From contig NZ_JAQQKV010000005.1 in the NCBI RefSeq assembly GCF_028550435.1, positions 1 to 64,000 on the forward strand: DNA of 64,000 nt, read 5' to 3'. Of this stretch, positions 1 to 8,443 are shown piece after piece. The notes under the pieces were generated by a model. That model saw only the letters and a program-made list of their open reading frames with translations. It did not search any database and had not been told where the DNA came from. Position numbers and translations under genes: made by a program. The stretch's first letter is position 1. Every line of letters starts with the position of its first letter. This stretch comes from Asticcacaulis machinosus (GTDB lineage: Bacteria; Pseudomonadota; Alphaproteobacteria; Caulobacterales; Caulobacteraceae).

Positions 1-132
1 GGCATAGGCGCGCAAAACCCGCGGCATCAACGCGCTTTGCGCATAGTCGTGCGCCGCATCGCGGATCAGCCGCTCTTCGTCGGATAACTGCGCATCCAGC
101 AGGAAAGGATCGAACCAGTCGAACTTACTCAT
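1..132 (-). CDS. gcdH: Glutaryl-CoA dehydrogenase, N-terminal part (runs off the window)
   Basis: Only the first 44 codons lie in the window; the gene continues past base 1. The start reads [20 protein letters not shown] followed by an EERLIRDAA-type helix, the usual opening of glutaryl-CoA dehydrogenases of the acyl-CoA dehydrogenase family. These FAD enzymes oxidise and decarboxylate glutaryl-CoA to crotonyl-CoA at the end of lysine/5-aminovalerate degradation. The ATG overlaps the stop of the upstream aminotransferase gene (ATGA), so the two are probably translationally coupled. That coupling suggests the GabT/GabD-like neighbours act on C5 substrates. The active site is outside the window, so the call rests on N-terminal similarity and context. 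Confidence 0.8.
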   Translation of the reverse strand, partial: MSKFDWFDPFLLDAQLSDEERLIRDAAHDYAQSALMPRVLRAYA

Positions 133-1406
133 GCCTTAAGTGCCTGTTCCAGTATCGCCATGCCTTCATCAAATACCGTCGCTGGAATTGTCAGCGGCAT
201 CAGAAAGCGCAGTGTTTCACCATAGATCCCGCACGATATCTGGATCAGCCCCAATTCCAGCGCTTTAGCTGTCACGCGCTTAGTGGCCTCCCCATCCGGT
301 TCATTACCACCGCGCACCTTGACCAGATCGAAGGCCATCATGGCCCCCAGACCGCGGATATTGGCAATTGGTAACAAGTCTTTACGACCGGCCCAGGCGG
401 CAAATTTCGCCCGCATCCGCGCGCCCAGAGCTTCTGATTTCGCCAGCAAATCCTCATCGGCAATCACCTGCTGCACAGCCAGTGCTGCCGCACACGACAG
501 GGGCGATCCGCCAAAGGTTGAACCCAGCCCGCCCGGATCGACAGCGTCCATGATGTCGGCACGCCCCAGAACCCCCGACAGCGGAAAGCCACCCGACATC
601 GATTTGGCCATAGTGATCAGGTCGGGCTCAACGCCGGCATGTTCGATGGCAAACATCTTACCCGTCCGCCCAAAACCGGTCTGAACCTCATCGATAATCA
701 ACTTGATGCCATGCGTATCGCACAGTTGGCGCAGAGCCTTCAGCAAGTCAGGCGGCGTGACGTGAAACCCGCCCTCTCCCTGGACCGGCTCGATAATCAT
801 GGCGGCGATACGCGACGGATCGACATCAGCGCGGAAAAGAGTCTCCAGCGCCTTGAGGCTGTCCTCAACCGTGACACCGTAATGCTCGACCGGAAACGGT
901 ACATGCCAGACTTCGGACGGCATAATGCCAAACTGTTTTTTGTAAGGCGTGACCTTACCGGTCAAGGCCGAGGTCATCAGAGTGCGGCCATGAAACGCGC
1001 CGGAAAAGGCAATCACACCGGAGCGACCGGTGGCGGCGCGGGCGATTTTTACGGCGTTTTCAACCGCTTCGGCGCCGGTGTTGAAAAATATGGTCTTGGC
1101 CGGCCCTGTAAAGGGCGCCCGTTTATTGAGGGTTTCGGCCAGTGCCACATAGGGCTCATACGGCAGAACCTGAAAACAGGTATGGTGAAAAGCCTTAAGC
1201 TGGGCCTCGACCGCCTCAATGATGCGCGGGTGGTTATGGCCGGTGTTCAAAACCGCGATACCACCGACGAAATCAATATAACGTCGCCCCTCCACATCCC
1301 AGACTTCGGCATTAAGCGCGCGGACGGCGAAGATACCACTGGCATTGGCGACCCCTCTGGGAATGGCATTCAGGCGACGGTTCATCAGATCAGAATTGCT
1401 CATCAT
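129..1406 (-). CDS. gabT: 4-aminobutyrate / 5-aminovalerate aminotransferase (class III, PLP)
   Basis: This 425-residue class III aminotransferase has the [15 protein letters not shown] phosphate-binding stretch near residue 110, the [13 protein letters not shown] motif with Asp239, and the PLP lysine K268 in [13 protein letters not shown]. These are typical of GabT/DavT, which move the omega-amino group of 4-aminobutyrate or 5-aminovalerate to 2-oxoglutarate. It overlaps the Rid gene upstream and gcdH downstream by ATGA. Since gcdH follows, the physiological substrate may be 5-aminovalerate (DavT), giving glutarate semialdehyde; sequence alone cannot separate the two. Two adjacent ATGs (1406 and 1403) could serve as start. 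Confidence 0.9.
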   Translation of the reverse strand: MMSNSDLMNRRLNAIPRGVANASGIFAVRALNAEVWDVEGRRYIDFVGGIAVLNTGHNHPRIIEAVEAQLKAFHHTCFQVLPYEPYVALAETLNKRAPFTGPAKTIFFNTGAEAVENAVKIARAATGRSGVIAFSGAFHGRTLMTSALTGKVTPYKKQFGIMPSEVWHVPFPVEHYGVTVEDSLKALETLFRADVDPSRIAAMIIEPVQGEGGFHVTPPDLLKALRQLCDTHGIKLIIDEVQTGFGRTGKMFAIEHAGVEPDLITMAKSMSGGFPLSGVLGRADIMDAVDPGGLGSTFGGSPLSCAAALAVQQVIADEDLLAKSEALGARMRAKFAAWAGRKDLLPIANIRGLGAMMAFDLVKVRGGNEPDGEATKRVTAKALELGLIQISCGIYGETLRFLMPLTIPATVFDEGMAILEQALKA

Positions 1407-1774
1407 GCCACCGCTATTGCTTCGATTTCGACTTTCCAGCGCTCATCATAGAGCCCGCAGAGCGCCAGCGTCATAGTCGGCGCGATCTCAAGCCCCAGCA
1501 CGTCCTTACGGACTGAAATCATCTCCGGGATGTAGGCGCGATCAGTCAGATAGGTCGTCACCTTGGTCAGGTTGGCCAGTGTCAGGCCCGCATCCTTAAG
1601 CTGAGTCTCGACATTGCCCCAGGCCAAGCGGATCTGCTCTGCAGTATCTTCGGGGACATGGCCCGCCGCATCGACCGGGCCTTGGCCGCTTACGAACACA
1701 AGAGTTTGTGCATTTTCGACACGGTTGGTCTGCGCCCAGCCGGTGCCGGTGGGATTAATCGGTGTTTTTTTCAT
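1403..1774 (-). CDS. Rid (YjgF/YER057c/UK114) family protein
   Basis: A 123-residue protein with the Rid fold signature: a VSGQGPVD segment, a central NLTKVTTYLTD helix and a [10 protein letters not shown]-terminus. The start at 1774 is chosen because AGGA lies seven bases upstream; the open frame extends further but that part overlaps the dehydrogenase gene and has no family similarity. RidA enzymes hydrolyse reactive imine/enamine intermediates of PLP enzymes. Here the position matching the catalytic arginine of RidA (PAR motif) reads PTM, so imine deaminase activity may be absent and a related subfamily role is likelier. It lies between the dehydrogenase and aminotransferase genes of the same operon. 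Confidence 0.85.
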   Translation of the reverse strand: MKKTPINPTGTGWAQTNRVENAQTLVFVSGQGPVDAAGHVPEDTAEQIRLAWGNVETQLKDAGLTLANLTKVTTYLTDRAYIPEMISVRKDVLGLEIAPTMTLALCGLYDERWKVEIEAIAVA

Positions 1775-1844
1775 GATGTGATCCTCAAGCGATATGCCCA
1801 AAAGTGTGAGCGGTTTTGGGCTACAATATCGCGACAAAAAAGGC

Positions 1845-3305
1845 TTAGAGCCCGATGGCCAGATATTTGATTTCGGTGAAGTCTTCGAGGCCGTAGCGGG
1901 AGCCTTCGCGGCCCACGCCGGATTCCTTGATGCCACCAAACGGGGTGGCCGGATTGGACGACAGCACCTCATTCGCCCCGACCATGCCGTATTCGAGCGC
2001 CTCAGCCACGCGGAAGATGCGGCCAATATCACGCGCCCAGAAATAGGCCGCCAGACCATAGGGCGTGTCATTGGCCAGTCGGATGACCTCCTCTTCGGTC
2101 TCGAACTCATAGAGCGGCGCAACAGGGCCGAAAATCTCAGCGGTCGCCAGTTCCATGTCGGGCGTGATGCCGGTCAGGATCGTCGGCGCAAAGAAATTGC
2201 CGCCACGGTCATGGCGCGTACCGCCCAGTTCAGCCTTGGCACCCTTATCAATCGCGTCCTTGACTAGACCAGACACCTTATCAATCGCGGCCTGATTGAT
2301 CAGCGGCCCGATGCGGGTGTTACCGTCCAGACCATCTCCGACCGGCAGGGCTTCGACGGCAGCCTTAAGGCGTTTGGCAAACTCTGCCGCCACGCTTTTT
2401 TGCACGTAAAACCGGTTGGCCGATACGCAGGTCTGACCGGCATTGCGCAGCTTGGTGGCAATCGCACCGGTCACAGCAGCATCAAGATCGGCATCATCGA
2501 ACACGATAAACGGCGCATTGCCACCCAGTTCCAGCGATAGCTTTTTAAGCGTGCCTGCGCATTGCTGCATCAGAAGCTTGCCCACCCGTGTCGAGCCGGT
2601 GAAGGAGATTTTGCGCACATCGGGGTGGGACGTCAGAACCCCGGCCACTTCGGGCGCGGAGGAGGCTGTGACCACATTGATCACACCTTCCGGAAACCCC
2701 GCCTGCTCAGCCAGCATGGCCAGAGCCAGGGCCGATAAGGGTGTGTCTTCGGCCGGCTTGATGACGATGGTGCAACCGGCCGCCAGAGCGGGGGCGACTT
2801 TGCGGGTAATCATGGCCGATGGGAAATTCCACGGCGTGATGGCCCCCACGACCCCCACCGGCTGCTTGATGACCAGACAGCGCTTATCGGGTGCGTGCGA
2901 CGGTATAACATCGCCGTACAGACGCTTACCCTCTTCGGCAAACCATTCGATGAAGTTGGCGCCGAAGGTGACTTCGCTGGTGGCCTCGGCGATGGGTTTG
3001 CCCTGCTCCAAGGTCAGAAGCTGGCCCAGCGCGTCCTTGCGCTTATAAATCAGGCCGTGCCAGTGGCGCATTATCGCCGCCCGCTCAGCCGCCGTTTTTT
3101 TGGCCCAGGCCGGAAAGGCCGCTTTGGCAGAGACAATGGCAGCTTCACAATCGGCCGCCGTCATATCGGCCACGTCAGCGATTTTGGCACCCGTGGCCGG
3201 ATTATATACAGTGAAGGTTTTCTCGGCCTTATAGCGGCCAGCAAAGGTCAGCACATCGGTCAATATGTCCGCCGCAAGTGGTGCCGTTTTGATCAGGTCA
3301 TACAT
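1845..3305 (-). CDS. gabD: Succinate/glutarate-semialdehyde dehydrogenase, NAD(P)+
   Basis: A 486-residue aldehyde dehydrogenase of GabD/DavD length. It shows ITPWNFPSAM (Asn160), the FTGSTRVGK cofactor loop, LELGGNAPFIVF with general base Glu259, and the nucleophile Cys293 in AGQTCVSANR. It oxidises succinate semialdehyde or glutarate semialdehyde to the diacid. It starts three bases past the stop of the SpuC-like gene and precedes the Rid and GabT/DavT genes, so it very likely consumes the aldehyde made by the latter. The neighbouring gcdH favours glutarate semialdehyde (DavD) as at least one substrate. Confidence 0.9.
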   Translation of the reverse strand: MYDLIKTAPLAADILTDVLTFAGRYKAEKTFTVYNPATGAKIADVADMTAADCEAAIVSAKAAFPAWAKKTAAERAAIMRHWHGLIYKRKDALGQLLTLEQGKPIAEATSEVTFGANFIEWFAEEGKRLYGDVIPSHAPDKRCLVIKQPVGVVGAITPWNFPSAMITRKVAPALAAGCTIVIKPAEDTPLSALALAMLAEQAGFPEGVINVVTASSAPEVAGVLTSHPDVRKISFTGSTRVGKLLMQQCAGTLKKLSLELGGNAPFIVFDDADLDAAVTGAIATKLRNAGQTCVSANRFYVQKSVAAEFAKRLKAAVEALPVGDGLDGNTRIGPLINQAAIDKVSGLVKDAIDKGAKAELGGTRHDRGGNFFAPTILTGITPDMELATAEIFGPVAPLYEFETEEEVIRLANDTPYGLAAYFWARDIGRIFRVAEALEYGMVGANEVLSSNPATPFGGIKESGVGREGSRYGLEDFTEIKYLAIGL

Positions 3306-3307
3306 AA

Positions 3308-4678
3308 TTACACTCCCAGTTTCCGGGCGGTGGCCTCTAGCGCACGGCCAAGAATATCAACGGTTTTGTCAACCTCGGCATGGGTGAAGATCAGCGGCGG
3401 GCTAAGTACGATCGACTGCCCTACCGCCCGCACGATCAGGCCCTCATGATAGCAATAATCGCGGCAGAAAATGGCTGCATTATCCGCCAGCGTTGGCAGT
3501 TCGCGGGTGGTTTTATTTTTCACCAGTTGAAGCGCAGCCATCATACCGATCCCGCGCCGTTCACCCACAATCGGGCTTGAGACCACCAGCTTATCCAGTG
3601 CGGCCATAAAGTACGGCCCGATATCGTCGCGCACCCGCGTCACCAGACCTTCGTTTTCGATGATGTCGATATTGGCCAGCGCTACCGCACACGCCACGGG
3701 ATGACCGGAATAGGTATAACCGTGCGCCAGATGGCCGCCGCCCGCAATGACATTGTAAACCCGGTCATGGATACCGACCGCCGCCACCGGCAGATACCCC
3801 GACGACAGGCCCTTGGCCATCGGCATGAAATCGGGCTGTATCTCAAAGGTTTGCGACCCGAACCATGACCCCGTGCGCCCGAACCCGCAGATAACTTCGT
3901 CGGCAATCAGCAAAATATCATACTGCTTGCAGATGCGCTGAATTTCCGGCCAATAGGTAGCTGGCGGATCAATGACCCCGCCCGCCCCCTGCACCGGCTC
4001 ACCGATAAAGGCGCAGACGTTGTCTGCCCCCAGCTCAAGGATTTTTTCCTCCAGCGCACGGGCGGCCTTAAGGCCAAACTCATCGCGCGACGCCCCCTCA
4101 CCAAAAAGGTACCAGTGCGGATGCGCGATATGCACCACGTCGTTGGACACGCCGCCGTCCATGACGTGCATGTGCGGCATCCCACCCAGCGCCGAGCCCA
4201 TGACGGTTGAGCCGTGATAGGCCATGGTGCGGCTGATGATGGTGCGCTTGGTGCCGCGCCCCTGAAGCTGCCAGAACTGACGCGCCAGACGGGCGATGGC
4301 GTCATTGGCTTCCGACCCCGAATTGGCAAACGCAAAGTGATTGATCGCCTCCGGCGTCAGACCTGCCAGGCGCGCTGCCAGCTCAATCATCGGCGGTGAG
4401 GCGCTTTGGAAATGGTTGTTGTAATAGGGCAGCAGTGCCATCTGGGCTACGGCCGCATCGCTCAGTTCACGGCGGCCATAACCGATATTTACGCACCACA
4501 GACCGGCCATGCCATCCAGAATTTCACGCCCGTCATTATCCCAGACGGTGGAGCCTTCGGCGCGCACGATGATGCGCGAGCCTTCGGTCTCGATCAGCTT
4601 AGGGTCGGTAAACGAATGCAGGTGGTGGCGCGCATCCAGGGTTTGCCACTCACCGGTAGCTTTTTGCGGATTGAACAT
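3308..4678 (-). CDS. Class III aminotransferase, SpuC-like (polyamine or omega-amino acid:pyruvate)
   Basis: A 456-residue fold-type I PLP enzyme. It has the LPYYNNHFQSASPPMIELA segment typical of SpuC and omega-transaminases, FANSGSEANDAIARLAR for PLP phosphate, LLIADEVICGFGRTGSWFG with the ring-binding Asp, and the Schiff-base Lys in MAKGLSSGYLPV. Family members use putrescine, cadaverine, beta-alanine or other terminal amines with pyruvate. It starts four bases after the serine hydrolase gene stop and is followed within three bases by the semialdehyde dehydrogenase. It could feed 5-aminopentanal or omega-amino acids into the downstream enzymes. The exact amine is not deducible. Confidence 0.85.
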   Translation of the reverse strand: MFNPQKATGEWQTLDARHHLHSFTDPKLIETEGSRIIVRAEGSTVWDNDGREILDGMAGLWCVNIGYGRRELSDAAVAQMALLPYYNNHFQSASPPMIELAARLAGLTPEAINHFAFANSGSEANDAIARLARQFWQLQGRGTKRTIISRTMAYHGSTVMGSALGGMPHMHVMDGGVSNDVVHIAHPHWYLFGEGASRDEFGLKAARALEEKILELGADNVCAFIGEPVQGAGGVIDPPATYWPEIQRICKQYDILLIADEVICGFGRTGSWFGSQTFEIQPDFMPMAKGLSSGYLPVAAVGIHDRVYNVIAGGGHLAHGYTYSGHPVACAVALANIDIIENEGLVTRVRDDIGPYFMAALDKLVVSSPIVGERRGIGMMAALQLVKNKTTRELPTLADNAAIFCRDYCYHEGLIVRAVGQSIVLSPPLIFTHAEVDKTVDILGRALEATARKLGV

Positions 4679-4682
4679 GGCC

Positions 4683-5870
4683 TTAGTACCCTTGGGCTAT
4701 AGCGGTGACGGCGGCATTGAAAAAGTCATTGTCAACAATGACTTCGGACAGACGCGGTTTGGAACGTGACGACAAAACCGCAATCAGGATGTTCTTTTTC
4801 GGATTGATGTAGAGGAACTGCCCGAAGATTCCACGCGCCGAAAACGCACCGTCGGCCAGCGATCCGGCGGCATCAGGTACCGACCACCACATATAGCCGT
4901 AGTGGGTGAGTTGCCCGCCGACATCGCGGGCGGCTCCGGCATCCTTGACCCAACCTACGGGCAGGACACGCTCACCATTAATGACGCCGTCTTCGAGGAT
5001 AAAACGCGCAAAGCGGACATAGTCGCGCAAAGTCGCACATATGCCGGACCCCGCGACCTCAAGGCCGCCGGGGGCTTCCAGCCACCACAGGCCATCCGAT
5101 TCCATGCCAAGCTTTGACCAGATTTTTTCCGACAGATAATCCGCCAGCCATTTACCGGTAGCCGCCCTGACCAGCGCGCCCACGACATGGGTCTCACCCG
5201 TCGAATAGTTCCAGACCGTGCCCGGCTCAGCCACCCGCGGCAGGGAGGCCATGTAGGCCATGATCGCGCCGTGCCCCTGAGAGAGTTGCAGCTCAAGCAT
5301 ATGGCGACGCTCAGAGGCCGGATTGGTGTGGGTATCGTCCCACTTCACGCCGGAGGTCATCTGCATAAGATGGCGGATCGACACGCCGTCATAGGCACTG
5401 CCGATCAGTTCGGGCAGGTATTTGGTGAGGGGCTCTTCGACCGAGCCGATATAGCCGTCATGGATCGCCACCCCGATCAGGGTTGTGGCCACCGACTTGG
5501 CCATCGACATCGACAGCCAGTGTGAACCGGCGTCAAAACCCAGCTCATAACGTTCATGGACAATTGCGTCATTGTGGGTGATTAGCAAACCCGCCACGCG
5601 GTTGCGCGACACATAGTCGTAAAGATCATAGTCCTGATCATTCGAGCGGATCGGAAAATCCTCGATCTGCCTCGCCGAGGTTTTGAACCCGCGCACAGCC
5701 CCGCCGCGTTTGATAACCCGCGTCGCAAAGGCGCGCTCGCTCGTTTGCAGCGCCTGAACCTGTTCATCCGGCATCATCTGACCGGCATAGAGATCAACCA
5801 TCCAGCCGGTATCAAGCGGCGGTTCGGCATCTTTAGGGTTCAGCTTCGGTTGACTCACGGCGGGCTCCAT
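4683..5870 (-). CDS. Beta-lactamase-fold serine hydrolase, NylB/EstB-like
   Basis: A 395-residue protein of the class C beta-lactamase/DD-peptidase family. The nucleophile motif is SMAK (Ser122, Lys125) and the second motif is Tyr222 in WNYSTGE. The sequence around HWLSMSMAKSV resembles 6-aminohexanoate-dimer hydrolase (NylB) and related amide/ester hydrolases rather than true beta-lactamases. There is no evident signal peptide, so it is probably cytoplasmic. It is the first gene of a tight run (hydrolase, aminotransferase, dehydrogenase, Rid, aminotransferase, gcdH). This suggests it releases an omega-amino acid from an amide for the enzymes that follow. NylB-type substrate use is an inference from motif and context. 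Confidence 0.75.
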   Translation of the reverse strand: MEPAVSQPKLNPKDAEPPLDTGWMVDLYAGQMMPDEQVQALQTSERAFATRVIKRGGAVRGFKTSARQIEDFPIRSNDQDYDLYDYVSRNRVAGLLITHNDAIVHERYELGFDAGSHWLSMSMAKSVATTLIGVAIHDGYIGSVEEPLTKYLPELIGSAYDGVSIRHLMQMTSGVKWDDTHTNPASERRHMLELQLSQGHGAIMAYMASLPRVAEPGTVWNYSTGETHVVGALVRAATGKWLADYLSEKIWSKLGMESDGLWWLEAPGGLEVAGSGICATLRDYVRFARFILEDGVINGERVLPVGWVKDAGAARDVGGQLTHYGYMWWSVPDAAGSLADGAFSARGIFGQFLYINPKKNILIAVLSSRSKPRLSEVIVDNDFFNAAVTAIAQGY

Positions 5871-6028
5871 AATCAGGTCACCCTTATGGACTACATCCGT
5901 GCTGCCCCTTTACGAAGGTGCGTACCGCACGGGCGGCGGTGCGCCAAAAACACCAGCCGTTAACCCACACTCAATCCATTGAATTTACTGAAAATTTACG
6001 CGCACCAAACCGGCATGGCCCGCAAAAA
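5871..6028. promoter_or_regulatory. Probable promoter region for the serine hydrolase-to-gcdH operon
   Basis: This 158-base gap between the LysR gene stop and the hydrolase start is the only sizeable break between 8377 and the left end, so it probably carries the promoter of the downstream operon. It contains an inverted repeat GTGCG-3-CGCAC at 5918-5930, which could be a regulator site, and an A/T-rich stretch at 5975-6000. No clear -35/-10 pair was identified. Confidence 0.4.
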
Positions 6029-7018
6029 TCACGCGGTCTTTTTCAACCCGGAATGGTCTTTGCGCAGTTCATCGATCAGCCAGCGCCGATAGCGCCGGAT
6101 CAACGGTGTATCCCAGCGGTCGGCGCGTGAAAAAATCAGGTATTTGCCGTCGGCATAAGGCTGAAACGCTGGCTGGTCGCGGCCGATCTCAATCAACTGT
6201 CCGCTGGCGATAAAGCTTTCGGCCACCAGATAGTTCATCAGCGCCACGCCCCGTCCATGCAGGGCGGCATCCAGCGTCAGATGCCCCTGCCACAGGCGTG
6301 GGCCGGTCAGATCAAGTTCATCGAACACGCCATGCGCCGCCAGCCAGTGCGCCCAGCTATCGAAGTCATGCTCATGCAACAGGCGGTGTTCAATCAGATC
6401 ATGAGGTGCCTCAATCGCCGGGCCTGAGGCCAGATAGTCGGGACTGGCGACCGCCACGATGGGCACTGCCGCTACTTCCTGATACTGCATGCCGGTTTCG
6501 ATCTTGGTGACCGTGCGATAAGACGGCACGAAGCGGATTTCGATATCGCTCTCATAGAGTCCGAAATCCGGGCTGCGGTCGGTCGGGCGCAGTTCGATCT
6601 CAACATCGGGGTTAAGCTTTTCAAACATGCCGACCCGCCGCGACATCCAGTGCAGGGCAAAGCCCGGCGCGCACGAAATATGCAGATGGTTGTGATAGCC
6701 CCGCCGCATCAGGTCGATGGTCGAGGCCGCAATGGCATCCATAGCTGCGGCGATTTCGGCATGATACCGGCGCCCGTCATCGGTCAGAACCACGCCGCGG
6801 GCCGTGCGTTCAATCAGCTTGGCCCCCGTCCATTGCTCAAGGGTCTTAAGGTGTCGGCTGATGACGGCATGATCGCGGCCCAGTGAACGCGCGGCATTGC
6901 GCACCCCGCCCAAACGTGCCACGGCATCAAAGGCGCGCAAAGCCTCAAACGGTGGGATCGTCTTACGCGACGGCGGGTTATAGGCCGATATCTGACGATC
7001 TTCGCCGTTACGTTCCAT
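6029..7018 (-). CDS. LysR-family transcriptional regulator (GcvA-like)
   Basis: A 329-residue LysR regulator. The winged helix-turn-helix spans about residues 23-82 (PPFEALRAFDAVARLGGVRN, then DHAVISRHLKTLEQ), and an effector-binding domain fills the rest. The N-terminus is of the GcvA/AmpR type. It starts 12 bases after the POT transporter stop on the same strand and ends before the 158-base gap upstream of the hydrolase operon, so it is a good candidate regulator of that operon and perhaps of the transporter. The effector is unknown; an omega-amino acid or peptide would fit. Confidence 0.85.
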   Translation of the reverse strand: MERNGEDRQISAYNPPSRKTIPPFEALRAFDAVARLGGVRNAARSLGRDHAVISRHLKTLEQWTGAKLIERTARGVVLTDDGRRYHAEIAAAMDAIAASTIDLMRRGYHNHLHISCAPGFALHWMSRRVGMFEKLNPDVEIELRPTDRSPDFGLYESDIEIRFVPSYRTVTKIETGMQYQEVAAVPIVAVASPDYLASGPAIEAPHDLIEHRLLHEHDFDSWAHWLAAHGVFDELDLTGPRLWQGHLTLDAALHGRGVALMNYLVAESFIASGQLIEIGRDQPAFQPYADGKYLIFSRADRWDTPLIRRYRRWLIDELRKDHSGLKKTA

Positions 7019-7030
7019 GCCTGTGCTCCG

Positions 7031-8377
7031 TCAGATTTTGGCGAAATAGTGGCTCAGAGGCCGATGCAGGATCATCAAAAGTACCGCGCCAGTCAGGCCA
7101 ATCCCCGCATGTAACGCCCAAAAGCCAATGGGTTGCAAGGGTTCGTAAAACCGACCCAGCCAGCCCGACGTGATGCCGGCGATAAACAACCCCAGATAAT
7201 AGGCCCCAATCATCATGGCATTAACGGCGGCCGGCGCCACCCGCGACACCAGCGCCAGGGCCACCGGCGCGGAAAACAGATAACCCAGCCCAACCACAAC
7301 ATGAAACAGGACGGGAAACAGGATCGACACCTTATCGGCCCCTGCCAGCATCTGCCCGCCGCTGAGCAGCAAACAGGCCAGGCCGAACAGCGAGCAGCCC
7401 AGTGCCACCTTGGTCAGATCGACGGGCTCAGCGCCGCGTTTGCTCATACCCTTCCAGAAGGCAATGGTCATCGGCGCCAACACCAGAACCACCAGCGAAT
7501 CGAGGGACTGAAACCACGTCACCGGCACGCTTAAGCCCCCGCCGATATCGAGATTAACATATTCACGCACCCACAAAGGGTAGGTGTTCCAGATCTGCGA
7601 CTGCACTGTCCAGAACAGCGAAGTGATAAGGATCATGACCAGAAGGGCGGCCACGACCTGCCATTCGCGACCATTGAGGCGGACCTTTTCACCCTGATCG
7701 CGCTTCAGCGGCGGATCATTGAGGTGGCGAACGCCTTTGAGATAAATGACAATACCCAATATCATGCCGACACCCGCCGCCCCAAAGCCGTAGTGCCAGC
7801 CATAAAGCTCACCCAAGGTGCCGCAGATCAGCGGCGCAATAAACGCCCCGACATTGATCGCCGTAAAATAGATGGTATAGCCGCCATCACGCCGACGGTC
7901 TTCCTTGGGGTAGAGCGCGCCCACCTGAGCGGCCAGATTACCTTTCAGCAGCCCGGCCCCGATAATCAGGGCCGATACCGCCAGCAAAAAGGCCGCTTCA
8001 AACGCCATCAGGAAATGCCCGGCAGCCATGAACACCGCCCCCAGCAATACCGCTTTGGTGCGGCCCAGCAGCCGGTCACCGATCAGCCCGCCGACAATCG
8101 GCCCGAAATAGACCAGACTGACATAAATGCCAAACACCTGCGCCGCCAGGGCCTGTATCGACAATGGCCCGGTGACGGTCTCAAGAGCCATACGAAATCC
8201 GTCAAAGCCCCACAGGCCGTCGATGACATCCGGCTGAAACAGGCGGTCGTTCATATATAGGACCAGCAGCGCCTGCATCCCGTAGAATGAAAAGCGCTCC
8301 CAGGCTTCGGTGACGGCGATATAGGTCAGGCCCTTGGGGTGACCGAAAAACTCTTTAGGTGTCGCGATGTTACTCAT
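7031..8377 (-). CDS. POT/PTR2-family proton-coupled peptide transporter
   Basis: A 448-residue inner-membrane transporter of the proton-dependent oligopeptide family. It has the family signature EAWERFSFYGMQALLVLYM near the N-terminus and a PTR2-type YFTAINVGAFIAP segment in the middle, with about 12-14 hydrophobic helices. The start at 8377 is preferred over an upstream in-frame codon (8434) because GGAG lies five bases before it and family alignment begins there. It would import di- and tripeptides or peptide-like amides. It lies between a TonB receptor and a LysR gene, giving outer- and inner-membrane steps of one uptake route. Confidence 0.88.
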   Translation of the reverse strand: MSNIATPKEFFGHPKGLTYIAVTEAWERFSFYGMQALLVLYMNDRLFQPDVIDGLWGFDGFRMALETVTGPLSIQALAAQVFGIYVSLVYFGPIVGGLIGDRLLGRTKAVLLGAVFMAAGHFLMAFEAAFLLAVSALIIGAGLLKGNLAAQVGALYPKEDRRRDGGYTIYFTAINVGAFIAPLICGTLGELYGWHYGFGAAGVGMILGIVIYLKGVRHLNDPPLKRDQGEKVRLNGREWQVVAALLVMILITSLFWTVQSQIWNTYPLWVREYVNLDIGGGLSVPVTWFQSLDSLVVLVLAPMTIAFWKGMSKRGAEPVDLTKVALGCSLFGLACLLLSGGQMLAGADKVSILFPVLFHVVVGLGYLFSAPVALALVSRVAPAAVNAMMIGAYYLGLFIAGITSGWLGRFYEPLQPIGFWALHAGIGLTGAVLLMILHRPLSHYFAKI

Positions 8378-8396
8378 ACGGACTCCGAAAAACAGT

Positions 8397-8429
8397 TCGC
8401 CCGCCGCCTGATAATCAGGAGACGGGCGA
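8397..8429 (-). terminator. Intercistronic hairpin after the TonB receptor gene
   Basis: Outer arms of seven bases (8397-8403 with 8423-8429) and inner arms of six (8407-8412 with 8414-8419) form a strong stem-loop in the receptor-to-transporter gap. On the minus transcript a run of five U residues follows after a few bases. It may partly terminate transcription or protect the receptor mRNA end. Confidence 0.6.
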
Positions 8430-8443
8430 TACATTAAGCAGGT

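Noticed and set aside
639-1451. A 270-codon plus-strand open frame opposite the GabT-like gene
   Set aside because: The minus-strand gene has full PLP motifs; the opposite frame shows no family similarity.
4683-5870. Beta-lactamase antibiotic resistance gene
   Set aside because: It has the SxxK and Tyr motifs of the fold but no clear signal peptide, and its operon is catabolic; NylB/esterase-like hydrolases fit better.
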